64,000 bases of DNA from Acinetobacter nosocomialis NIPH 2119 (GCF_000368085.1 NZ_KB849239.1:1769082-1833081), one strand, 5' to 3'; numbered from the stretch's first letter, positions 9,212 to 17,582 are shown. Notes: generated by a model from the letters alone, not told the origin. Made by a program: numbers and translations.

Positions 9212-9735
9212 ACCAATATCCTTTAACTTAATTCATGAGTATTTCTACCTATGGGTAGCTTTTTCACATTTCCAATCTATATCCCTACTTGTAAATTCAA
9301 GGTTGGGGTTATTTATTCATTATTTCACTCAACCATATTTATACCGCTCGTTGAATATTCTTCGCAAAGGGTAAATAGCTTATTTAAAGTAGATGATATA
9401 AATTTAATAATAAATCATGCCTCTGTATCCAATCTTATTAATGTAAATATAAAATATATATAATTTTAAAAAACATTAGCTTAAAAACAATTTTTAATTT
9501 TTATTTTTACGAAAATAACAATAAAGCTCTTTATATTAACTTATAGATACTAAAGCTAAAATTAAATATATTTTAAAGAAAATTTAAACCAATTTAACTT
9601 ATTCGCCCATCTATAAAAAAGCATTTTCCTAAAGGCTTTAATTCACACACTGCACACAAACAATGACATGCACTTTTGTAGATATCGTATGAGCTGTGCA
9701 ACCTGAAGGTAGAATACACAGCGAAATCAGAAACT
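9212..9735. other. AT-rich intergenic region, no clear gene
   Basis: About 520 bp of strongly AT-biased DNA upstream of the DUF4142 gene. A 70-codon plus-strand frame at 9251-9463 has no good ribosome site and no recognisable composition, so I do not call it. The right end runs into the phage fossil at 9736. Confidence 0.5.
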
Positions 9736-10015
9736 TCATAGTGAAACGCGGTTAGCGATCCAACCATAAAAGAATTGTTCCTGCGTGGGATTTCGCTCAC
9801 AAATTTTGATGTAACGTTGGCCTTGCATGATATTAAGAACCCGAACTAATACCTTCTCTACTTCTTTACCGCGCTTAGCCAGTGTTGTGGTTTGGAAATT
9901 TTCGATAGCGTTGGACTTAATGAGAGAGCCTTCGAATAGCTTTGAAGAACATGAGGTTTGATAAGCTCTTGATAAAGTTGTTTGGCTTGGTTGCTCTTCA
10001 AGAGGCTATACATCA
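9736..10015 (-). pseudogene. fused phage fossil: end of a 107-aa-type gene joined to an endolysin 3' end
   Basis: The last 47 codons read LAKRGKEVEKVLVRVLNIMQ then YIKICERNPTQEQFFYGW and end NRVSL-stop. This closely matches the C-terminus of the intact endolysin at 17626-18171 (VMVRLLNIMQ, FFYGWLANRVSF). Directly upstream and in frame the sequence reads CSSKLFEGSLIKSNAIENFQ, matching the C-terminal part of the small exported protein at 11346-11669 (YSSKLFEDPLTKTKAVEDFQ). A one-base frame break then leads back into KQLYQELI, also similar to that protein. So a deletion or recombination has joined two phage-type genes and left a remnant with no intact start. Confidence 0.75.
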
Positions 10016-10100
10016 CCTTCTTTATTGACTCAATTTCATATATACTGGCCTCAGTATGAGATGAGCCTTATATAGTTCATTGCTAGATCAATGAATGACT

Positions 10101-10131
10101 AAGCCCTTAGCTTTCGAGCAAGGGCTTTTTT
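10101..10131 (+). terminator. orphan plus-strand terminator
   Basis: AAGCCCTT and AAGGGCTT pair around an eleven-base loop, followed by TTTTT. No plus-strand gene ends here, so it may end a small RNA or be left over from a lost gene. Confidence 0.6.
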
Positions 10132-10236
10132 ACGTCCAAAATAAAATGTTAACAAGATTTCATTTAACCTTTTGCGCTCAAATAAAAAAAGACCACATCC
10201 TCCAACAGAATAATGCAGCCTTTTTTAACAATTAAG

Positions 10237-10998
10237 TTAATGTGCTGTCTCTGCTGCTTTAGGTTTAAAGACCATTAAACAGACCACAATAAAAGCCAAC
10301 AAAACGAAAGATGCGCTAAATCTGCTTAGCTCTAATCCACCATGTGCGATAGGTTTATCGAGGAAATCACCTAAAACCGCTCCGAGCGGTCGAGTAAGAA
10401 CAAAGGCCAGCCAGAATAATAATGTTCTTGAGATTTTGGTATAGAAATAGCAGATTGCTAAAACCAATAACAAAGTACCAAAAATTAAAGCAGCGCTGGT
10501 ATACCCTAACCCTTGAGTATCCGCAGTCCAATCACCTAATGCTGTTCCCAATGTTTGAGAGAACATAATGGTTAGCCAATAGAAGGCTTCACTTTTAGCA
10601 GATTGAATACTTTTTACCGAAATTGTGCCGCAGCTTAAATACCAGACAAACAAAGAGAGACCTAATAAAATAAGCAATATTAAACTTCCGCCTGCATAAC
10701 CCACACCTAAAGTTCGGTCAACAAAGTCGGCAATTGTCGTTCCTAATGTGGTCGTGGCAATAATGGTCGCCCAATAAAAAAATGAATTGTATTTTTTGGC
10801 TTTAATTTGCAAGCCAACAAAAACTGCAAATATCACTGCGAAAATAGCTGTACTAATTCCATATCCCAAATTAAGGGACATAGATAGCGCATCTCCAGCA
10901 GTTTCACCTAAAGTGGTAGCAGCAATTTTAATGATCCAGAACAGTAACGTAACTTCTGGAACTTTACTTAAACTTTTAGATAAACTTTCATGACTCAT
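10237..10998 (-). CDS. COG4705-type multi-repeat membrane protein
   Basis: An integral membrane protein of about 253 residues, related to COG4705 proteins. It is built from four similar two-helix units, each starting with a FW/FYW-x-TLG-x-x-x-x-D signature. These are TTLGETAGD, TTLGTTIAD, QTLGTALGD and RPLGAVLGD. Eight or so hydrophobic segments are predicted by eye, and the conserved Asp and Gly in each unit suggest an internally repeated channel or transporter fold. I prefer the ATG at 10998 (MSHESLSK) with GGAG 11 bases upstream. In-frame GTG 11025 or ATG 11019 would lengthen it. Substrate and function are unknown. Confidence 0.75.
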   Translation of the reverse strand: MSHESLSKSLSKVPEVTLLFWIIKIAATTLGETAGDALSMSLNLGYGISTAIFAVIFAVFVGLQIKAKKYNSFFYWATIIATTTLGTTIADFVDRTLGVGYAGGSLILLILLGLSLFVWYLSCGTISVKSIQSAKSEAFYWLTIMFSQTLGTALGDWTADTQGLGYTSAALIFGTLLLVLAICYFYTKISRTLLFWLAFVLTRPLGAVLGDFLDKPIAHGGLELSRFSASFVLLAFIVVCLMVFKPKAAETAH

Positions 10999-11025
10999 CA
11001 CTGTATGTTCTCCAAACATACTCAC

Positions 11026-11302
11026 CGATTGGCCAATATCTAAAAGATCAAGCCTTAACCTGAAATTAAGAGTAAAAATAAACTACAAAGTTCTCCAATA
11101 ATGAATACTTTGATCTGTTAATTGAAAGGTTGAGTTCTTAATTTGTTGCAAACACTTTGTTATACAAACTTTTTCAACTTAATGTCATAAATATTAAGTT
11201 GTTCTTTATTACTCTCAAGTTTGGTAGTCATTTTTATAACATTTCACTTCATCTATAGTTTTTATTTTCTAATACTTTTATTGTTATTTTCTTGAATTAA
11301 AT
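11026..11302. other. intergenic region with one inverted repeat
   Basis: Upstream region of the COG4705 gene. CAACTTAAT (11175-11183) and ATTAAGTTG (11193-11201) form a perfect nine-bp inverted repeat followed by a T-rich stretch. It could be an operator or a weak plus-strand terminator. Nothing else is recognisable. Confidence 0.45.
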
Positions 11303-11329
11303 AAAAAAACCTACTCCATGAGCAGGTCT
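11303..11329 (-). terminator. terminator after the 107-aa gene
   Basis: On the minus strand ACCTGCTC pairs with GAGTAGGT (one G-U) around an ATG loop, followed by seven T. It is 17 bp past the stop of the minus-strand gene. Confidence 0.75.
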
Positions 11330-11345
11330 TATTTACTTATATAGC

Positions 11346-11669
11346 TCAGCTTATAGAACTCTTCGCTAAACATTTTTCATGCCATATCATTTGAAAGTCT
11401 TCAACAGCTTTTGTTTTGGTTAAAGGATCTTCAAATAACTTAGAAGAATACGCTGTATCTATAATTTGTTGATAAAGCTCTTTTGCCTCTGCTTCTTCAA
11501 GATGACTAGCAATCTCTTGTAGTTCAATCACTGGTACATCATGTTGTCTTGCATCCATAACACCTTTTGCAGCATTTTTCACAAGATAACAATAATGCGT
11601 TTCCATAGTTTCAGATGCAGCATAGCATGGAAGAGTGATCGCGCTCATAAAGAGGAATATAAATTTCAT
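11346..11669 (-). CDS. small exported protein of unknown function, phage-associated
   Basis: A 107-residue protein with a clear signal peptide (MKFIFLFMSAITLPCYA, cleavage near residue 17). The mature part is helical and has two Cys besides the one near the cleavage site, in HYCYLVKNA and HEKCLAKSS, which could form a disulfide. Central motif: EEAEAKELYQQIID. I do not recognise the family. A broken relative is fused to an endolysin remnant at 9736-10015, so this gene probably belongs to the lysis region of the same phage lineage. A minor head protein gene lies just upstream. A role in lysis or the envelope is inference only. Confidence 0.65.
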   Translation of the reverse strand: MKFIFLFMSAITLPCYAASETMETHYCYLVKNAAKGVMDARQHDVPVIELQEIASHLEEAEAKELYQQIIDTAYSSKLFEDPLTKTKAVEDFQMIWHEKCLAKSSIS

Positions 11670-11717
11670 AATCTCACCTTAATTTCACGCGCAAGGGTAA
11701 CAAGTTATCCTTTAAAA

Positions 11718-12824
11718 TTACAGCCCAAGTATTTTAAAGGTTCGCTCATCGAGCTCCCTCAGCTCATCCAAAGTATAAAGTCGGCCTTTAGGATCAAAGA
11801 ATTTGTCAAAATCAAATTGCCCTTCTTTATATAATTTATAGCGTTTAGGGCCTAACCATTCTTTTTGGAAAAAATTATCGGTCAGTTTAAAAAACTCTTT
11901 AAAAGAAATATCTGCATCTATTTGACCCATTAATTGAGCCCGTTCATCTTTAGGGATGTCTCGCATCCTTCTTTCATCCATAATAAAAGACCGATTACCA
12001 ATAAGCCTTCCGTCCTTACTAACAGGAACCAGAATACTCCGGCAATTGGGATGCAAAGGTGGCACCCTTTTCGCTGGATCATTCAATTTCCAAATTGAAC
12101 CGTCAATGGCTGCACAAACTTTAGAAGTCCTCCCATCAAGTACACTCACAAACCTGACATATTCAAAATTAAATTTTTTGAAGTTATATAAATAGACCTG
12201 ATTTGAAATATGGCTCCGCAGGGTTCTGACAATACGTTCAATATCAATTCTGGTACTGTTGAGCAATCCATCTTCATACTTAAGGCGTTTCGTACCAGTA
12301 ATACGCCTAATAATTTGCTGAGGTGTCATACCTGTATTCATTCCATCGCGAATAGCATATTCAATTCTTTGCAGGGCATTCTCACTAATTTGAGCTAAGG
12401 ATTCATCAACTAAGGCACCCCCCGCTAATGGAACTCGTTTTATTAATTTATAGAGGTGCTCTCCCTCTAAATCTTTAACGACTTTACTAAATAACTTAGC
12501 CACATAATTTGATTCATAAACAGCCAAACTAGTTGCCGAATGAGCAAACATTTCTGGTAGAACAGCACGTATTGAATTAAACCAATCTGAAATCACAAGT
12601 TGAATATTTTTAAGGTGACGAGTTGTGTATTCTCCACCTGCTAAAGCAGCCCTTTCAGTATCATTAAGCTCTTTTATTAAATGCTCCAAACGATCAAGCA
12701 TAGCTATTGTTTCAGTATTAAAAAATCTAAAAAGCTCATTTACCGATCTGGAAGATGCTCGATAAAGATAGGCTTGATGTTGTGTGAAGACATCAAAAAG
12801 CGATTTTTCAGTAATATTCTTCAT
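11718..12824 (-). CDS. phage head morphogenesis protein, Mu gpF / SPP1 gp7 type
   Basis: A 368-residue minor capsid protein. The diagnostic Phage_Mu_F region is in the second half: SVLDGRTSKVCAAIDGS near residue 225, then RVPPLHPNCRSILVPV, with the paired Cys and the His-Pro-x-Cys motif. The C-terminal SFKEFF, GPKRYKLYKEG and LYTLDELRELDERTFK motifs are typical of this family. In phages it sits inside the capsid near the portal. I chose ATG 12824 (MKNITEKS), which has AGAGGT seven bases upstream, not the in-frame start at 12848. No portal, terminase or capsid gene is nearby, so this is an isolated prophage survivor. The frame is intact. Confidence 0.8.
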   Translation of the reverse strand: MKNITEKSLFDVFTQHQAYLYRASSRSVNELFRFFNTETIAMLDRLEHLIKELNDTERAALAGGEYTTRHLKNIQLVISDWFNSIRAVLPEMFAHSATSLAVYESNYVAKLFSKVVKDLEGEHLYKLIKRVPLAGGALVDESLAQISENALQRIEYAIRDGMNTGMTPQQIIRRITGTKRLKYEDGLLNSTRIDIERIVRTLRSHISNQVYLYNFKKFNFEYVRFVSVLDGRTSKVCAAIDGSIWKLNDPAKRVPPLHPNCRSILVPVSKDGRLIGNRSFIMDERRMRDIPKDERAQLMGQIDADISFKEFFKLTDNFFQKEWLGPKRYKLYKEGQFDFDKFFDPKGRLYTLDELRELDERTFKILGL

Positions 12825-12908
12825 GAAAGTTACCTCTAAAAGGCGCACTTTATTATTTTTTTATAATGCTGATCTGTAGAAATTTTAAGGAACTAAAAAT
12901 TTGAAAAG

Positions 12909-13253
12909 CTAATTAAACTGGTAATTTTGTTTTATAAATTTTTTCTGAACGCTAATATTTCCAATAAAATTGGCCAACCATAAAATAAATTCATCACGAT
13001 ACTCAAAGCGCGGAAGTAAGCTCAAGTCAACTTTTATCTCTCTTTCAGAAAGAGGCTTACTTAAACATTCTTCAAAATCAATTTTGCTATATTTTAGTTT
13101 TAAATTGATTTGCTCAGCTTCTTTTCTAATTTCAGCCATGACTCTATTAAGATTAGTCACCGGATTATCAGTAATCTGGTACTTTTCATAAATATTGGCG
13201 TATACATTTTCAGCAATATCTAAATATTTAATGAGTTCAGCATTCTCATTCAT
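12909..13253 (-). CDS. small protein of unknown function, paralogue of the 13546-14004 product
   Basis: A 114-residue charged soluble protein. It shares a clear pattern with the neighbour at 13546-14004: KYLDIAENVY against KYLAIADKVY at the start, KLKYSKIDFEECL against KLKYNFINFEECL in the middle, and VDLSLLPRF...EFILWLANFI against IDLSLMPKF...EFILWLAGFI near the end. I do not recognise a named family. It is 84 bp upstream of the Mu gpF-type head gene and reads the same way, so the two may be cotranscribed. A phage origin is likely from position. Codon use is AT-rich. Confidence 0.65.
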   Translation of the reverse strand: MNENAELIKYLDIAENVYANIYEKYQITDNPVTNLNRVMAEIRKEAEQINLKLKYSKIDFEECLSKPLSEREIKVDLSLLPRFEYRDEFILWLANFIGNISVQKKFIKQNYQFN

Positions 13254-13467
13254 CTCGTTATCTTCCTATTTTTTTGGAAATTATGTACGAGTAAATGTTT
13301 CTATACGTAATTTAAGCGTATTTTTATGTGAAAAATATTTTAATAAAAATAACAATTTATTGCTTAACCCACTATTTTTTATATCATTAATATTTTCTCA
13401 TAAAACATTTCCATATTTTCTGACATTTTTAATTGGCATAAATATGTACTATTAACGGTTTTAACAG

Positions 13468-13490
13468 AAAAAAACCGCCCCAGAAGGCGG
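13468..13490 (-). terminator. terminator after the 152-aa gene
   Basis: On the minus strand CCGCC pairs with GGCGG around a six-base loop, followed by seven T. It separates the 152-aa gene from its paralogue downstream, so the pair is not one transcript by default. Confidence 0.8.
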
Positions 13491-13545
13491 TAGCTGAATT
13501 CTATCAGCGAGATATAGAAGTATGGTGGATGAATACTTCTATATT

Positions 13546-14004
13546 TTATGAAGACAGTTTACTATTTTTAATATAGTCCTCAGATTTAAAGTAATTAATA
13601 ATCATCTCGGCATTTTCTTCTCTACTTGGCTCAGTAGCTGCTGGAATCTCGGTCTTATCCATTTTAAAGTCTTTCGGAATATAGTTTGAAATTGGAGGCA
13701 GCTTTTCCTTTCCGCCTACCGTCATTCGTTCAATAAAACCAGCCAGCCATAAAATAAACTCGCCTTCATTTTTAAACTTAGGCATCAAACTTAAATCTAT
13801 ATGGACTGATTTTTCTTTATTAAATTGATTTAGGCATTCTTCAAAATTTATAAAATTATACTTAAGTTTGAACTCAGTACCTTTAATTGCTTTACGAATC
13901 AGGCTAATTAAACAATTCAAATTTTGAATCATATCGTCCGTAAATAAATTGTCTTTTTTAATTTCCTTATATACTTTATCCGCTATAGCTAAATACTTTG
14001 GCAT
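13546..14004 (-). CDS. small protein of unknown function, paralogue of the 12909-13253 product
   Basis: A 152-residue soluble protein whose first 105 residues match the downstream paralogue (see KLKYNFINFEECL near residue 43 and EFILWLAGFIERM near residue 82). It then has a 45-residue tail rich in Pro, Glu and Lys that the paralogue lacks. No signal peptide, membrane segment or known domain is seen. GAGGAGGAA precedes the ATG as a strong ribosome site. The tail could be a linker or recruitment segment. Function is unknown; tandem duplication followed by divergence is the simplest history. Confidence 0.65.
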   Translation of the reverse strand: MPKYLAIADKVYKEIKKDNLFTDDMIQNLNCLISLIRKAIKGTEFKLKYNFINFEECLNQFNKEKSVHIDLSLMPKFKNEGEFILWLAGFIERMTVGGKEKLPPISNYIPKDFKMDKTEIPAATEPSREENAEMIINYFKSEDYIKNSKLSS

Positions 14005-14489
14005 TTCTTCCTCCTCAATTTTTTATAAATAATTGAAAATAAAAAAATTCATATTTTGATTATGAAGAATTAATTGTAATTGAGTGAAATCAAATTAGCT
14101 TTCAATGTAAAAATTACCAATATTATGTAAAATTGCACCAGAATGAACCACAAAAAAATTCATATTACGTTAACTGGTCCACAATTTTATTTAATAATTT
14201 TAACTAATTAGAAATGTTTTCTTTCAATTGTAAATGATTATTTTAGACATACTCTTCTAAGACAATAGTTTTATAAATCAATGAGAAACTTATTTTTTAA
14301 ATTGCTTTTCCTATGAAAAAACTCATTATAGCGGTTGTCTTTCTTTAAGTTGATAATTTAAAAAAACTTAATTAAAGATAAATTTATAACACTGATCTAT
14401 CTGTTATATTTTTTTGAAAAAATTCTGTATCTATGATTACACATTGTATTTCTTCATGATAGTAACTATCTAGACACGAGGTAGCTAAC
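14005..14489. other. AT-rich intergenic region between divergent genes
   Basis: About 485 bp, very AT-rich, between the minus-strand 152-aa gene and the plus-strand 39-aa gene. It must contain both promoters, but no single pair of boxes stands out. No RNA gene or repeat is recognisable. Confidence 0.5.
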
Positions 14490-14609
14490 ATGAATTTTTT
14501 AAGAAAGAAAAATAAAGCTAGTTTTGTATTATTTATTATCACTCTCTATTCAATGTTAGGGTTTGGCTTAGGCTATGTTATTTGGGAATATTTCCTACAA
14601 ATTCCATGA
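14490..14609 (+). CDS. 39-residue single-span membrane protein
   Basis: A short frame starting MNFLRKKNKASFVLFIITLY and ending with YVIWEYFLQIP. A basic N-terminus (RKKNK) precedes one hydrophobic segment of about 23 residues, which is the pattern of an inner-membrane miniprotein with its N-terminus inside. GAGG lies eight bases before the ATG, and a 13-bp perfect inverted repeat follows the stop, so it has its own translation and termination signals. No family is recognised. Small membrane proteins of this kind often modulate a larger partner; the partner is not evident. Confidence 0.5.
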   Translation: MNFLRKKNKASFVLFIITLYSMLGFGLGYVIWEYFLQIP

Positions 14610-14624
14610 TTTATTAAGCATGAA

Positions 14625-14669
14625 AAGTACCTTTCAAAATTTAAGTTATCTCAAGATTGAAAGGTACTT
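14625..14669. terminator. 13-bp inverted repeat between convergent genes
   Basis: AAGTACCTTTCAA (14625-14637) and TTGAAAGGTACTT (14657-14669) are perfect complements around a 19-base loop. It lies between the 39-aa gene and the end of the ProC-like gene and probably serves both. Confidence 0.6.
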
Positions 14670-14674
14670 AGCCA

Positions 14675-15499
14675 TCAGTTAACGCTATGTCTGGCAATTT
14701 CAGCATTAATCTCTAGACTTATTTCTTTACTGCGATGATAAGCTGCTTTTAAAGCCAGTCGAATATCATCGGAAAGATTGCCTAGCTCAAACATTCGTAA
14801 TGCAGATTCAGTAATGCCATTAGCTAATGTGACCTTGCCACATAACTCACTTGGCTGAACATTACTTTTACGCACCATGTCTACAGCACCTGACGCTGCT
14901 TGAAGTGCCAGATCTAAAGCAAACTGCTTATCTAGCCCCATAGAAACACCAGTTTTTACCATACTGTCGAGGATATAAAAGAAGTACGCTGGGCCTGAAC
15001 CCGATAACGCGATAATGGCATCACTTTCTGATTCTGAATTTGCCCAATAGGTCTGCCCTGTGGCTGAATAAATTGTCTCAACTAACTCTTTATCTAAAGG
15101 TTCTAGATACTCTGAACCAATCAACACATGAGTACCTGTATAAGTTAATACTGGTGGGTTAGATATGATTCTTATAACCTTTTTTGAACCCGTAATATTC
15201 ATGAGTTGTTTGATATTAATTCCAGCCATCATCGATACAATAGTTTTATCAGCTAACCATTTTTTTAATGGTGCTAAGATGACTTTTAGATTTTTTGGGT
15301 CTACTAATAGAACAACGATATCAGCCTTTTTTACCTCATGCTGCTTTTGCTTTAGAATGATTTCATTATCAAACTTTCCTTCCTCTATAAGATTAATTTT
15401 TTCTTTTTGAAATCCTTTTAAAACCAAACCTCCAATTAAAGCTAAAGACAAATTACTACTACCGATGAAGCAAATATTTGGTTGTACTATATTCAACAT
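14675..15499 (-). CDS. pyrroline-5-carboxylate reductase-like protein (diverged ProC paralogue)
   Basis: A 274-residue protein with the ProC fold. The C-terminal dimerisation/substrate domain is well kept: ALSGSGPAYFFYILDSM near residue 167, then helices to HRSKEISLE. The N-terminal Rossmann entry reads CFIGSSNLSLALIGGL, where ProC enzymes usually have GxGNMA; two Gly/Ala positions are Ser. The usual VTSPGGTT active-site stretch is KVTLANGITES. So coenzyme binding and proline synthesis may be altered. It lies alone in the accessory region, AT-rich, which suggests an acquired paralogue rather than the housekeeping proC. It may act on a different cyclic imine or have lost activity. Confidence 0.75.
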   Translation of the reverse strand: MLNIVQPNICFIGSSNLSLALIGGLVLKGFQKEKINLIEEGKFDNEIILKQKQHEVKKADIVVLLVDPKNLKVILAPLKKWLADKTIVSMMAGINIKQLMNITGSKKVIRIISNPPVLTYTGTHVLIGSEYLEPLDKELVETIYSATGQTYWANSESESDAIIALSGSGPAYFFYILDSMVKTGVSMGLDKQFALDLALQAASGAVDMVRKSNVQPSELCGKVTLANGITESALRMFELGNLSDDIRLALKAAYHRSKEISLEINAEIARHSVN

Positions 15500-15770
15500 T
15501 TAGAATTATTTCCTTCCTTTAGATATACTACAAAAAGAAATATTATTTATGACTTAAGTCATGGACCGTTAATACAATAAAAATTTAATAAATTTTTATG
15601 AATGTTAAGTTTAATTTTACAACTAAACTCTATTTTGAGCTAAGATTACTCTATTACTTATGACGTTATGAATAACAAATTAAACTAAATTGTTAAAAAT
15701 ATGTAATTAAAAATTAATTATAGCTTATCTGATTTAAGCAATATACTTGCCAGACTTAAAGTGGTTTTAT

Positions 15771-16004
15771 TTAACATCCACTTAAAGATCTTTGTTCTTT
15801 TTTTAAGAAACTTTCCGCTATTCGTGATGCTTCCTGATAATTTATTTCGCTGTATACCCAAAATGACAAAAGCTTTCCACCTAAATGAAAGTATTGCTTA
15901 TGGTACTCATTTATATCATCTGAATGAGGGTTTCCAACACAGAAACTATCTTCATTAATTTTTCTTACTTTACCGTTTAAAATACCGCCAATACAAATAT
16001 CCAT
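15771..16004 (-). CDS. hypothetical 77-residue protein
   Basis: A 77-residue frame beginning MDICIGGILNGKVRKI, with EDSFCVGNPHSDD and an amphipathic C-terminus ending KEQRSLSGC. Three Cys are present. No signal peptide or membrane segment is visible. The ribosome site is weak (a short TGG/GGT stretch). I do not recognise it. It could be a fragment of a larger gene, since it starts and ends abruptly in AT-rich DNA, but the composition looks coding. Confidence 0.45.
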   Translation of the reverse strand: MDICIGGILNGKVRKINEDSFCVGNPHSDDINEYHKQYFHLGGKLLSFWVYSEINYQEASRIAESFLKKEQRSLSGC

Positions 16005-16095
16005 TTTTATACCAGTTATAATGTTAACTTATACAACACAAATTTAATTTTTATATTATATAAAACAAATAATCAACTTATTTAATATTTTATAT

Positions 16096-16127
16096 AAAAA
16101 ACCCACAAAGGAAGAAGTGGGTTTTTT
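16096..16127 (-). terminator. bidirectional terminator after the cold-shock gene
   Basis: AAAAAACCCAC and GTGGGTTTTTT form a perfect 11-bp stem around a ten-base loop. It lies 80 bp beyond the stop of the minus-strand cold-shock gene. Confidence 0.8.
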
Positions 16128-16207
16128 AACTACGTAGATGATTTCATGTTATTTAATTGAGCAAATGGCCAAAAAATAAATCAAATAAAATCATCAAATT
16201 ATGTTAT

Positions 16208-16423
16208 TTAAGCATTCGTCACAATTGTGATATTCGAAGCTTGTGGGCCTTTTTTACCCTGTGTCACAGTAAACTGAACACGCTGGCCTTCTAGAAGAAC
16301 TTTAAAGCCTTGTGTTTGAATCTCAGAAAAATGTGCAAAAACATCTTTACCTTCATCAGTTTGAATAAAACCAAAACCTTTAGTTTCATTAAACCATTTT
16401 ACTGTACCAGTAGCATTAGACAT
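16208..16423 (-). CDS. CspA-family cold-shock protein
   Basis: A 71-residue single OB-fold RNA chaperone. RNP-1 is KGFGFIQ near residues 15-21 and RNP-2 is DVFAHFS near residues 27-33; the [14 protein letters not shown] start is classic for the family. Such proteins bind single-stranded RNA and melt structure in mRNA, often after cold or growth change. The long AT-rich upstream region could carry a structured leader, as in other csp genes, but no cold box can be assigned with certainty. It is read alone with its own terminator. It is one of several paralogues expected in this genus. Confidence 0.93.
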   Translation of the reverse strand: MSNATGTVKWFNETKGFGFIQTDEGKDVFAHFSEIQTQGFKVLLEGQRVQFTVTQGKKGPQASNITIVTNA

Positions 16424-16937
16424 AAATTAATCCTAATTTTAAAAACATTATCATTTGTTATTGGGTATTCCAATTGAACTAAAAAATATACACTCTACTT
16501 AAATATCTAATAATATACGGAGGATTATAAATAAAACTGCGAAAAGAGAGATTTAGGGTAACATGAATATTTTTGTAGTTAATGTCGACTATACACGCTT
16601 CTTAACGAATTGCAATCTCTATCTTGATTAATTGATTTTCCACACAATTTGTGCGTATCTAACGATCACTTATCTATTGATTTTAAATGCTATTTTTTAA
16701 TTTAGTTAATTGTTTTAACTTCAATATATTAATTAAATATATCTTATTTTTATACGATAAAATTTTATCTTTTGAAAATTATTAAGCCTCTCTTTACGCT
16801 CTAAAACTACTTTAATATCTTACTAAAATATTTTACTTTTTTATAAAATATACAGACTTGTATATATACACTTCATGTATTCTGATTTAAAGTACGTGTG
16901 CAGCTTAACATATTGATGATAAACAGGAAGTAGCCAC
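16424..16937. other. AT-rich intergenic region between csp and LysE genes
   Basis: About 510 bp between two divergent genes, so it must hold both promoters and probably the leader of the csp mRNA. Composition is strongly AT. TATA-like boxes are too many to choose from. No repeat or RNA gene is evident. Confidence 0.5.
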
Positions 16938-17555
16938 GTGAACGGTCTCTTAGTTTTTATAACCATTGCTTTTCTTACCTTATCTAGCCCTGGACCAGGC
17001 GTTTTATTTACAGTAACAAATTCAATAAATTATGGTGTTCGTACCGCTTTATTCGGTATTAGCGGTTTAATCATTGGTATGTTCATTATCTCTGTGATTT
17101 CTGCAAGTGGTGTTGGTCTCATTATTACCAGTAACCCCACCATCTTTACTGTTTTAAAGTTTATTGGGGCCTTTTATCTTATGTATTTAGGTTATAAAAA
17201 CTTTATAAAGAAATCTCCTACTCAAGATTTAATAGAAACTGAACACAACGATAAAATCGTGAAGAAATCAAAACTTTTTTATCAGGGGCTATTTGCTTCA
17301 TTACTTAATCCGAAAACGATTGTCTTTTTTATTGCACTTTTTCCTCAGTTTATTGATATTAAAAAAGAAATATTAAATCAATTTCTCATTTTATCTTTAA
17401 CCTTTTGCTTTATCGGATTTTTAATTCATTTAGTTTATGCTAATTTTTCTTCAATTTTTAAAGAGAAAATGCTTGCCGGAAATAATTTTGCAAAACTGAA
17501 TAAAGTGAGTGGTTGTATTTTCTTTCTTCTCGCCATTTTACTTATTACTCAATAA
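16938..17555 (+). CDS. LysE/RhtB-family amino-acid exporter
   Basis: A 205-residue inner-membrane exporter with about six hydrophobic segments. The family signature SPGPGVLFTVTNSINYG sits near residues 18-34, and a second conserved patch LLNPKTIVFFIALFPQF near residue 120. Family members export amino acids or related small molecules. It starts at GTG 16938 with AGGAAG upstream. It stands alone in the accessory region and its codon use is AT-rich. The substrate cannot be told from sequence. A second, different LysE-type gene is at 22690-23283. Confidence 0.85.
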   Translation: MNGLLVFITIAFLTLSSPGPGVLFTVTNSINYGVRTALFGISGLIIGMFIISVISASGVGLIITSNPTIFTVLKFIGAFYLMYLGYKNFIKKSPTQDLIETEHNDKIVKKSKLFYQGLFASLLNPKTIVFFIALFPQFIDIKKEILNQFLILSLTFCFIGFLIHLVYANFSSIFKEKMLAGNNFAKLNKVSGCIFFLLAILLITQ

Positions 17556-17582
17556 ACAATTTGTATTATAAAAAGAAGAATG

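Noticed and set aside
9251..9463. A 70-codon plus-strand frame
   Set aside because: No ribosome site, and its composition follows that of the AT-rich DNA around it.
11718..14004. A toxin-immunity system built on the Mu gpF-type protein
   Set aside because: The C-terminal motifs are those of normal minor head proteins, there is no toxin domain or signal, and the small paralogues lie upstream with a terminator between them.
16424..16937. A cold-box leader of the csp gene
   Set aside because: The region is long and AT-rich, but no conserved leader element could be identified with confidence.
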